From Vicinamibacterales bacterium (GTDB lineage Bacteria; Acidobacteriota; Vicinamibacteria; Vicinamibacterales; UBA8438): a stretch of DNA of 36,027 bases. Made by a program: the position numbers and the translations under genes. A model generated the notes under the pieces. The model was not told the DNA's origin, did not search any database, and worked only from the letters and a program-made list of their open reading frames with translations. The stretch spans positions 9,732 to 45,758 of the forward strand of contig JAPYUM010000027.1 of assembly GCA_029940535.1 (NCBI GenBank), read 5' to 3'. Shown here piece after piece: positions 15,918-26,440 of the stretch. The stretch's first letter is position 1; each line of letters begins with the position of its first letter.

Positions 15918-18900
15918 TCAGACCCGCATCAACACGGACCGGGCTGGCTCACCGGTGGCTCGAGCCACCATGTGCGCATACAGCTGAACCTGGCGGCGAT
16001 ACACGGCGAGCGTCTGCCCCAACTCTCGGTCGGTCTTGAAGTCGACGACGACCCAGGTGCCGTCCTGCTTGAACGCCAGGTCGACGATGCCCTCGACGAG
16101 CAGCCCATCGTCGTGTTGCATGGTGACCGGCGTCTCCCGGCGGCATTCCCCCACAGCGAGAGCCTGACGGGCCGCTACCAACAGAGGATGCGCCAGGGCC
16201 GCGGCCACCGACCTCGCGGCGGCGGTCATCTCGGCATCGTCGGCACCAAGGAGCCGACCTTCGAGCCCCGTGACCCCGCTCACTTGTTCGGCCGTCGCGT
16301 CGAGTGGAGTCACGGCCAGAACCGCGTGCACCAGGGCGCCGAAACGACGCCCGGACGGGCGGTCAGGATCGACAGGCGGCCGGCCGACATCCTCCAGCGT
16401 GACCGATTCGACGAGCTCCACCACTTCCACGTCGTCTACATCCGGTGGTGCCGGCTCGCCGTCGGCGACGAGACGCTGGGCCAGCTCGGTCACGGTGCGG
16501 ACGCGCAAACTGGGCACTTCCGCCGTGATGACGGTCTGGTCACGTTGGTCGCGCCAGACACGGTACCGGGTCAGGTCTGCCTCGACCACCGCCGGTGGCG
16601 TCTCTTTCGACAACAGTTCCGCCTGGCGGATGCCGAACTTGGCCTCGACACCCAACCGCAGCGTCGGCGAATTGGGGTCCCACCAGACGACCTCGTAGCC
16701 GATCGACGGACCGGTCTGCTCAGCCGCCGCCGCGGCACCATCGTCGGCGTCCGGGGACGGTTTGTCCTGAAAGGGCAGCACCTTCGCCCTGCCGGAGATG
16801 TCCGGCTTGAATGAATAAAGACCAGGGGCCACGGTGTCGGGCCGGGCCGGGTCGCCGTCGGGCCGGTCGACCACGCTGTCACGACCGAACGCCGGGCAGC
16901 CCGGAGCGGCCGCCGGGTCGCGCCGTACCGCCACCGGCGGATAGATCGCCTCATCGAGCGGTCCCAGCCACCCCCCCTGGAATGGCCCGTCGCCAACCGC
17001 CGGCACGACCAACAGGTCACGCGCGCGCGTCGCCGCCACATAGGCCAGTCGGATCCCTTCCTGGCGGTCGCGTTCGACTTCGATGTCTTCGTGGTCGAGC
17101 AGGTCAAGGGGTGCCCAGCCCGCCAGTCGGAGGGCACACAGCCGACGGTCCGGATCGAGAAAGCGCCCGGCGGTTTTTCTGTGCAGCTTGCACGTCGGGT
17201 CGGCCAGGATCACCACCGGAAACTCGAGGCCCTTGGCCCGATGCACCGTCATGAGACGGACCCCGTCGCTGCCCTCCTCGAGAATCGGGGCCTCGCCAGC
17301 CTGGCGCACCTGCGCTTCGTCTTCGAGCTGTTCCACAAACCCCCGAAATGACAACCCGCCGCTGGCCTCATAGCGACGTGCCATTTCGGCAATCTGCATG
17401 ACGTTGGCCAGCGCTTGCTCACCGCCGGGGCGCATCACGAAGCCAGCATGGGCTCGAGTGACTTCGAGCAAGCCGCCGATGGTCTCCGCCACCGGCACCT
17501 CATTCCGATGGCGGTGCGCCTTGCGCAGGACCTCCAGCGCCTCGACGATCGGGCCCAGGCGGGTGTGAGCCGGATCCTGCTCGCGGTTGACGGTCGCAGA
17601 CGCATGGTCATTACGCAACTCGGCCGGAATCCGAAACGGGTGAAGCCGGTGGAACCGCTGGTGATATTCCAGCAGGGCCGCATCGTCGATGGAAAACAAC
17701 GAGCCACGCAACGTGGCGAACACCGACAACTCGTCGTCCGGATACTCGACGGCCGACAGCGCGGCCCGCATCGTCGTGACCTCCTCCCGGTCGTGGAAGG
17801 TACGTCCGCCGATCAGGAGATGCGGCAGCTCGCGCGCCTCGAGCGCCTCGACATAGCCACGGGTCATGTCGGTGCCAAAGCTCTCGAACCGGCGGAACAG
17901 GAGACAGACGTGACGCGCGGCGACCGGAACCAGGGTCGTCGTCGACCCCGATCCGGCGTTGGCGTCAACGTCATCCTCCGGCACGCGCTCGGTCACCTGC
18001 CATCCACTCTCGTTCACCAGCCAACTCACGAAGGCCCCGACCGCGTCGGGGAGCGACCGTTCGATCGCGGACGCCGCCATGCGACGCACACCATAGGGAC
18101 GCGGTACCGGAAGGACCACCAAGCTCGGCTGACCGGTCATCTCGCTGCGATGCGGCGACAGCGGCACATACTCCGCCTGCGGCGAAGCGGGCTGAGCGGA
18201 TCTCCGGGACATCAGCGGTGAGAAGGCGTGGTTGACCAGCCGTTGAATCGACGGCACCGCGCGGAAACTCGTGGTCAACGCGAGCGACGCGATGCCGCGG
18301 TCGACCAGTTGTGTCTTGACCTGTTCATACACGCCGACATCGGCACGCCGGAAGCGGTAGACCGACTGTTTGGGGTCACCGACGATAAACAGCTTCCCCG
18401 GTGTCGGCCGGACACGCCGCCAGTCCTGCTGGGTCGCGTCATCGGCCGCCAGCAGCAACAGGATCTCTGCCTGCAATGGGTCGGTGTCCTGGAACTCATC
18501 GACAAAGATGTGCGTGAAGCGCCGCTGGAAGTCGGCCCGAACCGACGCGTGGTCGCGCACCAGATCTCGCGCCTGCAGGAGCAGATCGACGAAGTCGAGC
18601 CGTCCGGCATCCCGTTTGAGACCGTCGTATGCCTTGATAGGAGCCCAGAGCTCCGCCTGTAACAGGGCCGCCAGGTCGGCGTCGGCAACGCGTCGGAAAT
18701 TTTGCAGCACCTCGGCGATCTTGCGATGCTGCTCCAGGACGGTGGCGCGAGTGATGCCGTCGCCATAGTTGGCCCCTGACCCGCTCCGTGGATTCGCGAA
18801 GTCACGATTCGCCGCCAACTCGACGAGCGAAGCTTCGATGCCGTCGTAGTCGCGCCGGCGGGGACGCACGTCGTCGTGGGTCTGGATGGCCCGCGCGGTC

Positions 18901-19649
18901 AACAGTGCCGGCCGAACATCGAGATACAGCCGATCGCTTCGACGATTCGACACGCGGTCGGCTAGTTCGGCGAAATCGATCAGGTGGGCGACGATCTGGT
19001 CGATGACCACCTTTCGTTCGAACGTCTCCCGACGCCACGCGGTCGGAAAGTCTCGCCACTCGCTCAGATCCGCTGCCGCTTTCTTCAGCCGTTCGGTCGG
19101 CCGTTGCTTGTCTTCCCGGTCGCCGAACCCACCCGCGGTGCGTCGGCGCAAGGCCCGTCGGACCCCGTCGGGCGGGTCGGCCAGCGCGCGCTGGAGCCAA
19201 CCGTCGAACGCCTGGCTGAAGGTGCGCCCCGCGCCGTCCGCCAAGACGTCGAACTGGGGGTCGACGCCGGCCTCCACCGGACGTTCATGGAGCAGGTCGG
19301 CGCAGAATCCGTGGATGGTGCTGACCTGCGCTTCCTCGAGGTGCGCGATGGCGTGCTCGATGTTGGGCCGTTGCCGGTCGATGTCGGCGCCAGCGGCTCC
19401 GTCCGTCAGGTCGTGCCGCGCCTGTTCAAGGCCCTCCCGGAGTCGGAGCTTCAGCTCGCCCGCCGCCTTCTCAGTAAAGGTGACCGCGAGCATCTGGTCG
19501 ACGCGCGCCCGCCCGGTCGCGAGGACGTTGACGATACGAGTTACCAACTCCGTCGTCTTCCCGGTGCCCGCGGCCGCTTCGATCAGCAACGACTCGTCGA
19601 GCGAATGACGAATGCGCTCCCGCTCCGGTGCATCGACGAGTGCAGTCAT
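15918..19649 (-). CDS. addA: AddA/RecB-like UvrD-type helicase-nuclease
   Basis: The protein has 1243 residues. The ATG at 19649 overlaps the addB stop codon (TAATG); upstream extension would lie inside addB. Superfamily 1 helicase motifs are in order: Walker A AAAGTGKT (25-32), [11 protein letters not shown] (Ia), [15 protein letters not shown] from residue 384 (II), [14 protein letters not shown] (III), TTSFR (IV), [14 protein letters not shown] (V) and YVAATRARD (VI). The C-terminus has a RecB-type nuclease domain: [15 protein letters not shown] and D1203-FKTD, then QVQLYAHM. It should unwind and resect double-strand breaks together with AddB before RecA loading. The AddA rather than RecB name rests on the AddB partner and the absence of recC and recD. 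Confidence 0.88.
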   Translation of the reverse strand: MTALVDAPERERIRHSLDESLLIEAAAGTGKTTELVTRIVNVLATGRARVDQMLAVTFTEKAAGELKLRLREGLEQARHDLTDGAAGADIDRQRPNIEHAIAHLEEAQVSTIHGFCADLLHERPVEAGVDPQFDVLADGAGRTFSQAFDGWLQRALADPPDGVRRALRRRTAGGFGDREDKQRPTERLKKAAADLSEWRDFPTAWRRETFERKVVIDQIVAHLIDFAELADRVSNRRSDRLYLDVRPALLTARAIQTHDDVRPRRRDYDGIEASLVELAANRDFANPRSGSGANYGDGITRATVLEQHRKIAEVLQNFRRVADADLAALLQAELWAPIKAYDGLKRDAGRLDFVDLLLQARDLVRDHASVRADFQRRFTHIFVDEFQDTDPLQAEILLLLAADDATQQDWRRVRPTPGKLFIVGDPKQSVYRFRRADVGVYEQVKTQLVDRGIASLALTTSFRAVPSIQRLVNHAFSPLMSRRSAQPASPQAEYVPLSPHRSEMTGQPSLVVLPVPRPYGVRRMAASAIERSLPDAVGAFVSWLVNESGWQVTERVPEDDVDANAGSGSTTTLVPVAARHVCLLFRRFESFGTDMTRGYVEALEARELPHLLIGGRTFHDREEVTTMRAALSAVEYPDDELSVFATLRGSLFSIDDAALLEYHQRFHRLHPFRIPAELRNDHASATVNREQDPAHTRLGPIVEALEVLRKAHRHRNEVPVAETIGGLLEVTRAHAGFVMRPGGEQALANVMQIAEMARRYEASGGLSFRGFVEQLEDEAQVRQAGEAPILEEGSDGVRLMTVHRAKGLEFPVVILADPTCKLHRKTAGRFLDPDRRLCALRLAGWAPLDLLDHEDIEVERDRQEGIRLAYVAATRARDLLVVPAVGDGPFQGGWLGPLDEAIYPPVAVRRDPAAAPGCPAFGRDSVVDRPDGDPARPDTVAPGLYSFKPDISGRAKVLPFQDKPSPDADDGAAAAAEQTGPSIGYEVVWWDPNSPTLRLGVEAKFGIRQAELLSKETPPAVVEADLTRYRVWRDQRDQTVITAEVPSLRVRTVTELAQRLVADGEPAPPDVDDVEVVELVESVTLEDVGRPPVDPDRPSGRRFGALVHAVLAVTPLDATAEQVSGVTGLEGRLLGADDAEMTAAARSVAAALAHPLLVAARQALAVGECRRETPVTMQHDDGLLVEGIVDLAFKQDGTWVVVDFKTDRELGQTLAVYRRQVQLYAHMVARATGEPARSVLMRV

Positions 19650-22600
19650 TACGGCAGCCGGCGCAAGACCTCTAGGTCGGCCAGTTTGGTCGAGTCTTTG
19701 CGCTTCACTCGGGTTTCCTCCCAGGGACCACACACCGGGCGGAAATCACACCACGTGCAGGCTCCTTGGCGGGGGGCTGGCAGCACGACGCCGGTCTCGA
19801 TCGCGCGGTCGACGATCTCCAGCACCTCCAGGCCGTGCCGACGCTCCGTCTCGCCCAACGACACGGACCGGCTGACGTAGCCGCCGGCGACCGTCGAAAA
19901 GAACAGCCGTGACTCTTTCACCGGACGACCCAGCGCCTGCTCGACCACGAGCCCATAGAGCACCGGTTGCAGCACCTCGCCGCGCCCGACGATCATCCGA
20001 TCGCGGGTGCGATTCTTCCCGGTCTTGTAGTCTGTGACCCGGAGCTCGCCCTCCGCGGTCGGTCGCCCCCGCGCCTCGACGAGATCGACGATGCCGTGCA
20101 GCTTCCACTTCCCATCGATGACGGCCGGCTCGGCCAGGCTGCGTGGGTCGCGCCCAGGCCCAGAAGGGAAACCGAACCCCAGCTCGGCCCGCACGGGCAC
20201 CCACTCTCCCTCTTCGTTCGCGACGTGGTGGACCCAGCCCTTGAGGTCGGTGCGCATCGCTTCCACCTCGTCGGTCCAGACCCGGTCGATGGCAGGGGCC
20301 AGATCTTCGCGATACCGCGCGGCCAGCCGATCGAGCGTGTCGTCGAGGAGCGTCTCCGTATCGGCGAGCCGGTCGCGGGTCAACGGCAGCGCGTCGCGCG
20401 CTTCCAGTGCCCGCACGAGCTCGGCCTGGACTTCGTGAAACATCCGACCGCGAGTCAGCGGGTCGAGCCGCTCCAGCGACTCAATCTCATCACGCGGGTG
20501 CAAGCGGAAGATGGTGGACAGCAGAAACTGATACGGACACATGGCAAACCGTTGGAGGGCCGACACCGAGTAGGGACGAGCCGACAATCGGTGCTGGTCG
20601 AGCGCGTCGCGCGCCGGCGGGTCGGGCCGGTAGATACCGTCGTACTTCGTCCAGGCGGGCATCCACCGGGCCCAACGTGTCAAGAGCGAGCGCCGGAGAC
20701 CGCGATTCAATTGCAGCAGATACCGGGCTCGCCCGGTCAGATCGGGTGACACCCGGCGACGCAGGAGCGGACCGAGAACCGACAGGTCGTGCTCGGTGTC
20801 GTCGATGGCCAGGTCGGGGTCGGGAGGCGCCGGCCACGCCAGCCGCGCACCGACACGGGCGAACGCCTGCCGTTCGGTCATGGCAAAGTCAGGGACATGT
20901 CCGGTCCGGGCGCGCTCCAGGTCCAGCGCGTAGAAGGACGGCACACCGGGGCGTGAATCGCCAAGCTGGAGCCGTGGATATGACAGATACAGCTGTCGTG
21001 TCGCGGCCCCGACGGCCAATCGCAGGAGCAGACGCTCGTGGGCCGCCCGATCGTCAAGCAACCGCAGGCCGACGCGCTCGCCAGGGATGTCGTCGCTCGA
21101 TACCTGCGACGGCGATGCCGCGTGGTTCAGAACGCGGCGGTGATCGTCAAGCAGCAGTGGATCTTGGCGCTGCTTCTGCGGGAAGACCCGCTCGGCCAGT
21201 CCGGGCACGAACACCACGTCGAAGACACGTCCCCGGACGTGTTCTGGGGCCCCGACGAAGACACGTCCATACCGCTGAGACGGCGGCTCTTCCTGGAGCT
21301 GGGTGAGACGTTCGGCCAGCACGTTCTGTACTTCTGCGAGCGGAACCGGGCCGACCCCGGCCATCGGTCTGAGCTCGCCGAGCACCGCCAGAACCCTGTC
21401 CGGCCTCTCGAGCACCATCGGGACCAACGCCTCGAGTCGGTCGAGCCACTCGCCCCAGGTGGCCTCACCCGGGAACCCACCAAGTCGGTCGATGACCGGC
21501 AAGGCGAATCGGCGCAGGTGGCCCAGATTGATCAGATCGCTCTCGAGCCGGCTTACCCGCGAGGAGTGGGGATCCTCTCGTTGCTGCGACTGGAGGCGAA
21601 GCTCCAGTTCCCGCTCGAGCCCGGTCAACCGTCGAGCCCAACGGTCGTGCCCGCCGATGACGGCAGATTCGACGAGCAGACGGTCCCAGCGCCATGGGGC
21701 ACGGAGGGTCCCATCGACCACCGGCTGTTGGTCGCCATCCTCGATCGGGTCGGATGCGGAGGCGGTCAACGGCTCCGCCTTCGCGAGATCGAACAACGAC
21801 GGCTGTTCCGGCCGCACCCGAGCCGGGAGGAGCTGGTCACCGTCGTCGGGCGGCACCCATCGCCCGCGGTCAAGCGGCGGGGCCCCGGCGGAGTCGGGCC
21901 GCGGCACCTGCCCGAGCGACAGGTACTCCGAAAACCGCCGCGCGGACAGTCGCTCGGCCGCGCAAGCCAGTAGCGCGAGAAACGCGCGACCAGTGGGGTC
22001 TGGGGCACGGGTGCCGCGAACGAACCACGCCTCGACGCCGGCCCGGCGCAGGGCTGTTTCCAGGAGCGCGGCGTAGATCTGGGGGGCCCGCAGCACCACC
22101 GCCATCTTGTCCAACGGAATCCCGCGACGCGCCTGCTCGTGCACCGCGCGCGCGATCTCCACACATTCACGCGTCTCTCCTGGCGCGGAAAACAACGACA
22201 CGTCGGGCTCGTCAGTGTGATCGGGCCGGTCCTCATCGCCGGATCGGTCGCCTGCGTCCGGCACGCTCGCCACCGCCGCGATCGGCTCAAAGAGCCGCTG
22301 TCGCACGCGGGCGAGCGGACCGGCTTTGGACGGCGAGGTCTCATCTGGCTCGATGAGAGTGGACCACCCGGCGAAGGCACCGAGCGTCCGGTCGTCACCA
22401 ACCGGCACCGTGGCCAGGAACCGGTTGGCGCGCCCGGCCAGCGCCCGAACCAGGGTGCGGGTGGCCTCGTCGTGAACCGGCACGTCGACCAGCACCACCG
22501 GCACGTCGAGCCGCAGTCCGCCCGCGGAGTCGGTCTCCAGCATGCCCGCACGGTGCGCGTTGGTGGTCGAAGCAATGGTGCTGGCCGCCAGGCGATACAG

Positions 22601-23110
22601 GCCCGGCATGTCGATCAGCCGGGCTTGCTCGAGGTGTTGCCCGTAGCGAGCGGCGAGCAACTCCAGGTCGCCGCCCACGACGCCACATTGGTCCAGGCGG
22701 TCCGTGTCGACATCACTGAGCCGCAACTCGTCAAGTGTCGAGGCCAGCGTGCGCCCGAAGCTCCGCAGACGGGCAATTGGCGACACGTAGGACAGCGTGC
22801 CCTGCTCCAGCTCGTCGAAGGCGGCGCGCGCGGCAACCGCTTCGGCCCCCAGCCGCGTGGATGGCGCCAGACCCCGCTCGGCGAGGTGGGTCGCGGTCAC
22901 TCGAACCGCGAGCTGCCGCAGGCTGAAGCGATGCAGACCGAAGGTGGCGCCGCGGCGCACGGACTGCTCACGGACCAGGTCGTCGACCGCTTCCCGCGTC
23001 GCGCCGACCACCAGGGCCTCAGTCGCCGGCGAGAGCGCATCCAGAAAGCGGTGTGCGGCGGCCAGTCGAGTTGCCGCGGCGGCGGACCGATGAAGCGTGA
23101 CGTGGCCCAT
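19649..23110 (-). CDS. addB: AddB-like PD-(D/E)XK nuclease subunit with Fe-S cysteines
   Basis: The protein has 1153 residues from the ATG at 23110. The frame is open further upstream, but that part overlaps the pspC gene on the other strand. The N-terminal half is an inactivated helicase-like region: no Walker A motif is visible. The C-terminal nuclease domain has [10 protein letters not shown] and D1027-YKTG. Four cysteines in the AddB iron-sulfur arrangement are present: C858 ([10 protein letters not shown]) and C1118-x2-C1121-x5-C1127 ([10 protein letters not shown]). Together with AddA it should process double-strand breaks, cutting one strand while AddA cuts the other. The order addB-addA with overlapping stop/start codons is as in many bacteria. 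Confidence 0.85.
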   Translation of the reverse strand: MGHVTLHRSAAAATRLAAAHRFLDALSPATEALVVGATREAVDDLVREQSVRRGATFGLHRFSLRQLAVRVTATHLAERGLAPSTRLGAEAVAARAAFDELEQGTLSYVSPIARLRSFGRTLASTLDELRLSDVDTDRLDQCGVVGGDLELLAARYGQHLEQARLIDMPGLYRLAASTIASTTNAHRAGMLETDSAGGLRLDVPVVLVDVPVHDEATRTLVRALAGRANRFLATVPVGDDRTLGAFAGWSTLIEPDETSPSKAGPLARVRQRLFEPIAAVASVPDAGDRSGDEDRPDHTDEPDVSLFSAPGETRECVEIARAVHEQARRGIPLDKMAVVLRAPQIYAALLETALRRAGVEAWFVRGTRAPDPTGRAFLALLACAAERLSARRFSEYLSLGQVPRPDSAGAPPLDRGRWVPPDDGDQLLPARVRPEQPSLFDLAKAEPLTASASDPIEDGDQQPVVDGTLRAPWRWDRLLVESAVIGGHDRWARRLTGLERELELRLQSQQREDPHSSRVSRLESDLINLGHLRRFALPVIDRLGGFPGEATWGEWLDRLEALVPMVLERPDRVLAVLGELRPMAGVGPVPLAEVQNVLAERLTQLQEEPPSQRYGRVFVGAPEHVRGRVFDVVFVPGLAERVFPQKQRQDPLLLDDHRRVLNHAASPSQVSSDDIPGERVGLRLLDDRAAHERLLLRLAVGAATRQLYLSYPRLQLGDSRPGVPSFYALDLERARTGHVPDFAMTERQAFARVGARLAWPAPPDPDLAIDDTEHDLSVLGPLLRRRVSPDLTGRARYLLQLNRGLRRSLLTRWARWMPAWTKYDGIYRPDPPARDALDQHRLSARPYSVSALQRFAMCPYQFLLSTIFRLHPRDEIESLERLDPLTRGRMFHEVQAELVRALEARDALPLTRDRLADTETLLDDTLDRLAARYREDLAPAIDRVWTDEVEAMRTDLKGWVHHVANEEGEWVPVRAELGFGFPSGPGRDPRSLAEPAVIDGKWKLHGIVDLVEARGRPTAEGELRVTDYKTGKNRTRDRMIVGRGEVLQPVLYGLVVEQALGRPVKESRLFFSTVAGGYVSRSVSLGETERRHGLEVLEIVDRAIETGVVLPAPRQGACTWCDFRPVCGPWEETRVKRKDSTKLADLEVLRRLP

Positions 23111-23231
23111 GTGAGAGAGAAGCGGAGGCAGCCGGGACCTGCGCCGGTCGATGCTACCACGCGGCACGAGACACGGTTGGGGAACTGTTGCTCCGGTCCA
23201 CCCGTAGTGGAATAGCGAAGGAGTTTCTGTC

Positions 23232-23582
23232 ATGGACTGTAGACGCTGTATGCGGGAGATCGATGCCGACGCAGCCTTCTGCGCCTTCTGCGGTGCCAGC
23301 CAACGGGCAACTGGCGACACGCCCTTCGCGAGCAAACGGCTGGAGCGCTCGATCTCCGATCGGCGGCTGGCGGGGGTGTGCGGCGGCCTGGCCGTGTACT
23401 TCGAGGTCGACTCCACACCGGTCCGGCTGCTCTGGGTCGTGCTGTCGATCTGCCCTGGTGCGATCATCGGCGGGGTCGTCGCCTACGGCGTGGCCTGGCT
23501 GGTGATGCCGGTGGCGAACCGTCCGGTCGTGCCGGAGACTCCGCCCACGCCACCGCAGGCCCCAGCGGCCGAATCGGCCTGA
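23232..23582 (+). CDS. PspC domain protein with N-terminal zinc ribbon
   Basis: The protein has 116 residues and is the only complete gene on the plus strand besides the GGDEF gene. AAGGAG lies at good distance before the ATG. The N-terminus is a zinc ribbon with two CxxC pairs: CRRC at residues 3-6 and CAFC. The PspC domain starts near residue 37 with the classic RSISDRRLAGVCGGLAVYF, followed by one long TM region (about 65-93) and a Pro/Ala tail. PspC proteins sense envelope stress or modulate membrane integrity. This short zinc-ribbon form is widespread outside enterobacteria and not part of a psp operon. It is divergent to addB, with 121 nt between the two starts. Confidence 0.93.
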   Translation: MDCRRCMREIDADAAFCAFCGASQRATGDTPFASKRLERSISDRRLAGVCGGLAVYFEVDSTPVRLLWVVLSICPGAIIGGVVAYGVAWLVMPVANRPVVPETPPTPPQAPAAESA

Positions 23583-23669
23583 AGGACGGGCTGGGACGCC
23601 GCCCAAGGCTTCGGACTTCGGAGTGTCGGTGCGTGGGAGTCGGCCCACGTCGACCGACACCGATCTCAT

Positions 23670-23721
23670 TGTGGCGCAAGGCTTTAGCCGTGCGATCGCA
23701 GGCCTGAAGGCCTGCGCCACA
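23670..23721. repeat. REP-like imperfect palindrome between converging genes
   Basis: The left arm TGTGGCGCAAGGCTTTAGCC and the right arm AGGCCTGAAGGCCTGCGCCACA (first and last bases complementary) form an imperfect stem about 20 bp long around a short GTGCGATCGC-type spacer. It lies between the converging pspC and thrH genes, a place typical of repetitive extragenic palindromes. It may end transcription from one or both sides, although no U-tract follows. Confidence 0.65.
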
Positions 23722-23764
23722 GGGCCTAGGGGACGCCCAGGGCGGTTTCCTGTCGGCAGGAGAC

Positions 23765-24367
23765 CTAGCTGCTGACGCTGTCTATCAGTTGGCGCAGCTC
23801 GTCGTACTCGTCTGTGTGTCGATACTGAGGAAAGACTTCAATCACGTTGGCTGGTGATCGAAACAGGAAACCGTGGTCCGCCTGCGCCAGCATCGCGGTG
23901 TCGTTGTACGAATCGCCGGCTGCGATCACGTTGAAATTGAGTGACTGCAGCGCCGCCACAGCACTGTTCTTGGGCTCTGGTTGGCGCATCGTGTACCCGC
24001 TCACCTGGCCGTCGGCCTCGACCACCAGGTGATGACAGAAGAGCGTGGGCCAGTTGAGTTGCGCCATCAGCGGACGTGAGAACTCATAAAAGGTGTCGGA
24101 CAGAATCACTACCTGATACCGCTCCCGCAGGCCATCAAGAAACTCGGCCGCTCCGTCAAGTGGAGACATGGTCTGTATGACGGACTCGATCTCGCGAAGC
24201 CCCAGCTTGTGCCGCCGTAACTCATCCAGCCGAAACCGCATCAGCTCGTCATAGTCCGCCACGTCACGTGTCGTCTTCTTCAGGGCGTCGATGCCGGTAG
24301 CCTGCGCAAACTGAATCCAAATCTCCGGTACCAGAACACCTTCCAGGTCCAGGCACACAACATCCAT
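23765..24367 (-). CDS. thrH: ThrH, phosphoserine phosphatase/homoserine phosphotransferase (HAD family)
   Basis: The protein has 200 residues, the normal size for ThrH. The HAD motif I reads DLEGVLVPEIWI with D7 as nucleophile and E9 in place of the usual second Asp, a ThrH hallmark. Motif II is VILSDTFYEFS, the Lys motif is in PEPKNSAV, and motif III is AAGDSYNDTAML. The sequence follows the Pseudomonas ThrH pattern along its whole length. It removes phosphate from phosphoserine and can pass it to homoserine, linking serine and threonine synthesis. It is cytoplasmic and stands alone, 234 nt from the lipoprotein gene. Confidence 0.93.
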   Translation of the reverse strand: MDVVCLDLEGVLVPEIWIQFAQATGIDALKKTTRDVADYDELMRFRLDELRRHKLGLREIESVIQTMSPLDGAAEFLDGLRERYQVVILSDTFYEFSRPLMAQLNWPTLFCHHLVVEADGQVSGYTMRQPEPKNSAVAALQSLNFNVIAAGDSYNDTAMLAQADHGFLFRSPANVIEVFPQYRHTDEYDELRQLIDSVSS

Positions 24368-24548
24368 ACAGAACCATCCTCATTGAGCAGCGCGCTGTTC
24401 TGTCACGCTGAAGCGGACCATGAGCCGACCGACGATCTTTGAGTGAGAACGAGTGTGGTCCGAACACAAGACGCGGGGCTGACCGACGAATTATTGATCG
24501 AACATCGGACGCCCGGGCCTGAACGGCAGTCTCAGAGCGGAACGAGGC

Positions 24549-24598
24549 GATTGCCGGACGGGTGGGTCCACGTCACGGTCCCTACCCGCCCGGCGATT
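24549..24598 (-). terminator. long inverted repeat just after the MBL-fold gene
   Basis: GATTGCCGGACGGGTGGG and CCTACCCGCCCGGCGATT are near-perfect reverse complements, 14 bases apart. They begin a few bases past the stop codon of the minus-strand lipoprotein gene. The transcript would fold into a strong GC-rich stem about 18 bp long. No run of U follows, so termination is likely but not proven by sequence. Confidence 0.5.
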
Positions 24599-24601
24599 TG
24601 A

Positions 24602-26077
24602 TTACAGTGCCTGCGCCTCTTGTTCCACTGCGGTTTCCAAGTCTTCGAGAGTGGCGATCTCGCCATGCAGCGGCACGATGGTCTCGACCCGCAGCTCGCG
24701 GTCCTCGATGTTGCGCAACAGGGTCTCGGCGAACGGCGACGCTGCCGCTGACGGCGAGAACGCGTCGACTTCGAACAGGATCCGCTCGCGCGGCAGATAC
24801 GCCATGAGCATCCCCTCGGCATGGGGGTCATCGACGACAGTGGCGATTTGGAGCGTGCGTGACCCGTCCGTGATTTCGAAGGGCTCCTCGCTCGACACCG
24901 CCTCGAGCGTAAGCGGCTGGGCATTGCGGGTCAGCGCGTCCTGCACGATGGAGTGCCGGCGGGCGACCATGTCTTCGTAGAACGACTGATTCGTCCGATG
25001 CGTCACGACGGTCAATCCCTCGGACACCGCGGCTCGAATGCCGGCCGAGTGGTCGAAGTGGTGATGCGTGTTGATCACGTAACGCAGAGGCTTGTCGGGC
25101 CGCAGCTCGCGCGCGCTCTCGATCACCGCCAGGGTCCGTGCCTCGCTTTGCGGTGCCTCGATCAACACGAGGAAATCTTCGAACTCCAACAGCGCGCTGT
25201 GGTGCGACTGTCCGGCCAGACGCCAGACGCCGTCCGTGACTTCGTCGACGTCCACCGTCACCGTCGCCATCGGCGCGGAGGCCGCACGCACATCCGCCGG
25301 GGCCGACAGATCACCGACGTCGGCGTTGGTGTCGGCCGTGGTGCTGTACCTGGAGATCGTGAACCGGTCGAGGTTGGTCGTGTAGTTACGCGGCAAGGTC
25401 AGCCGCGCCTGGAACCCTCCCAGGCCGCCCATCTCCTGGTAGCCGTCGAACAGGGTCTCTATCGCGACGTCGCCCAGGTTGGGATGGTACGACGAAGACA
25501 CCACCTTGCTCGGCAGCCCGGTCTCCGCGCTGACGTGCAGCGTGAACTGAGTGCCGTTGGCGGCCACGACATCCACCACGCGCTCGGCTCCCTCCTCCCG
25601 AAGGTTGCTCACGGTTGATGTCTCGTCGAGGCCCAGCAGGACGATGCCGAGCGGGTTGCGATACATCTCGGCCCAACGATCAGCCGCCACCTTGTCGGAC
25701 GCCCGCGCGGCGTCGTCGTAGGCCACGTCACCATCCAGACCATATGTCTGTCGCGCACCATAGAGAGGCCCTCCGGTCAGGAAGGTCGTCGTGCGGTCTT
25801 GACTTAGCCGCCACCGCTGATTCGCGTAGTCGACCTGGAGCAGGTAGTTCTCCACCTGGTAGTAGGGCAGATCGGCACGCGGGCGGGTGTTCTGACCCAG
25901 ACGAAAGGTGCGCCCCTCGCCTTCCACGGTCAGCGCCGTGGTCTGGCTCACGCTGCGGAGACCACCCATCGCCTCCGCGGCGTCCTCAATCAGTTGTAAT
26001 TCGGGGGTTGCTGCCCCTCCGCAGGCGACGGCGAACAGAACGGAAAACACGATCAGACAGCGCGGCCTTCTCCTCAT
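24602..26077 (-). CDS. lipoprotein with metallo-beta-lactamase fold hydrolase domain
   Basis: The protein has 491 residues. The N-terminus (MRRRPRCLIVFSVLFAVAC) looks like a lipoprotein signal with C19 as the lipidated residue. Residues 25-265 form a beta-rich domain similar to outer-membrane lipoprotein carrier-like folds. A metallo-beta-lactamase domain follows, with H338-H-H340-F-D342-H343 (INTHHHFDHSAG), H419 (DDPHAEGML), D438 (LFEVDAF) and H471 (VPLHGE), the full set for a two-metal site. The substrate is unknown; esters or lactones are typical for this class. It faces the periplasm and is transcribed divergently from the GGDEF gene. Confidence 0.87.
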   Translation of the reverse strand: MRRRPRCLIVFSVLFAVACGGAATPELQLIEDAAEAMGGLRSVSQTTALTVEGEGRTFRLGQNTRPRADLPYYQVENYLLQVDYANQRWRLSQDRTTTFLTGGPLYGARQTYGLDGDVAYDDAARASDKVAADRWAEMYRNPLGIVLLGLDETSTVSNLREEGAERVVDVVAANGTQFTLHVSAETGLPSKVVSSSYHPNLGDVAIETLFDGYQEMGGLGGFQARLTLPRNYTTNLDRFTISRYSTTADTNADVGDLSAPADVRAASAPMATVTVDVDEVTDGVWRLAGQSHHSALLEFEDFLVLIEAPQSEARTLAVIESARELRPDKPLRYVINTHHHFDHSAGIRAAVSEGLTVVTHRTNQSFYEDMVARRHSIVQDALTRNAQPLTLEAVSSEEPFEITDGSRTLQIATVVDDPHAEGMLMAYLPRERILFEVDAFSPSAAASPFAETLLRNIEDRELRVETIVPLHGEIATLEDLETAVEQEAQAL

Positions 26078-26440
26078 GAGCCCTCACTCCTTCCTGCCGG
26101 TCGGGCAAACTTTCACCGTGGACGAAGACGAGCAGGCGCGGCCTCCTTCCACGAACTCCGGGTCGAAGAGCGACGCGACGACGGGAAGCATTTCCGTATC
26201 GCCAACGGTGGCGCGACGGCTGATTGTCTGAACGTCAATGACGAGCGGCGCCGGGCGAACCCGACGCTGTTCTCAGGCATTCTGCCGCAGACCCGCGCCT
26301 GACGCAACCGACAACAGAGGATAAGCGCAGGAGGAAGCGGCTGATATCGAGCGGAGCGCCGCCGGCAGCACGTTGTCTGGGACGTATGCGAGAATGCGGG
26401 TGCGAGATGACTCTCCCCTGGGGGGTACTGGATCGCCCTG
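26078..26440. other. intergenic region between divergent genes, with possible coding remnant
   Basis: This 363-nt region holds the promoters of the lipoprotein gene (minus) and the GGDEF gene (plus), but no clear -35/-10 pair. On the plus strand the frame ending with the TGA near 26301 is open for about 60 codons without a plausible start. It reads as ordinary protein (RVEERRDDGKHFRIANGG...) and may be the tail of a decayed gene. I do not recognise it. Confidence 0.3.

Noticed and set aside
23111-23467. Longer N-terminus for AddB
   Set aside because: It is antisense to the pspC gene, which has zinc-ribbon and PspC signatures and its own ribosome site.
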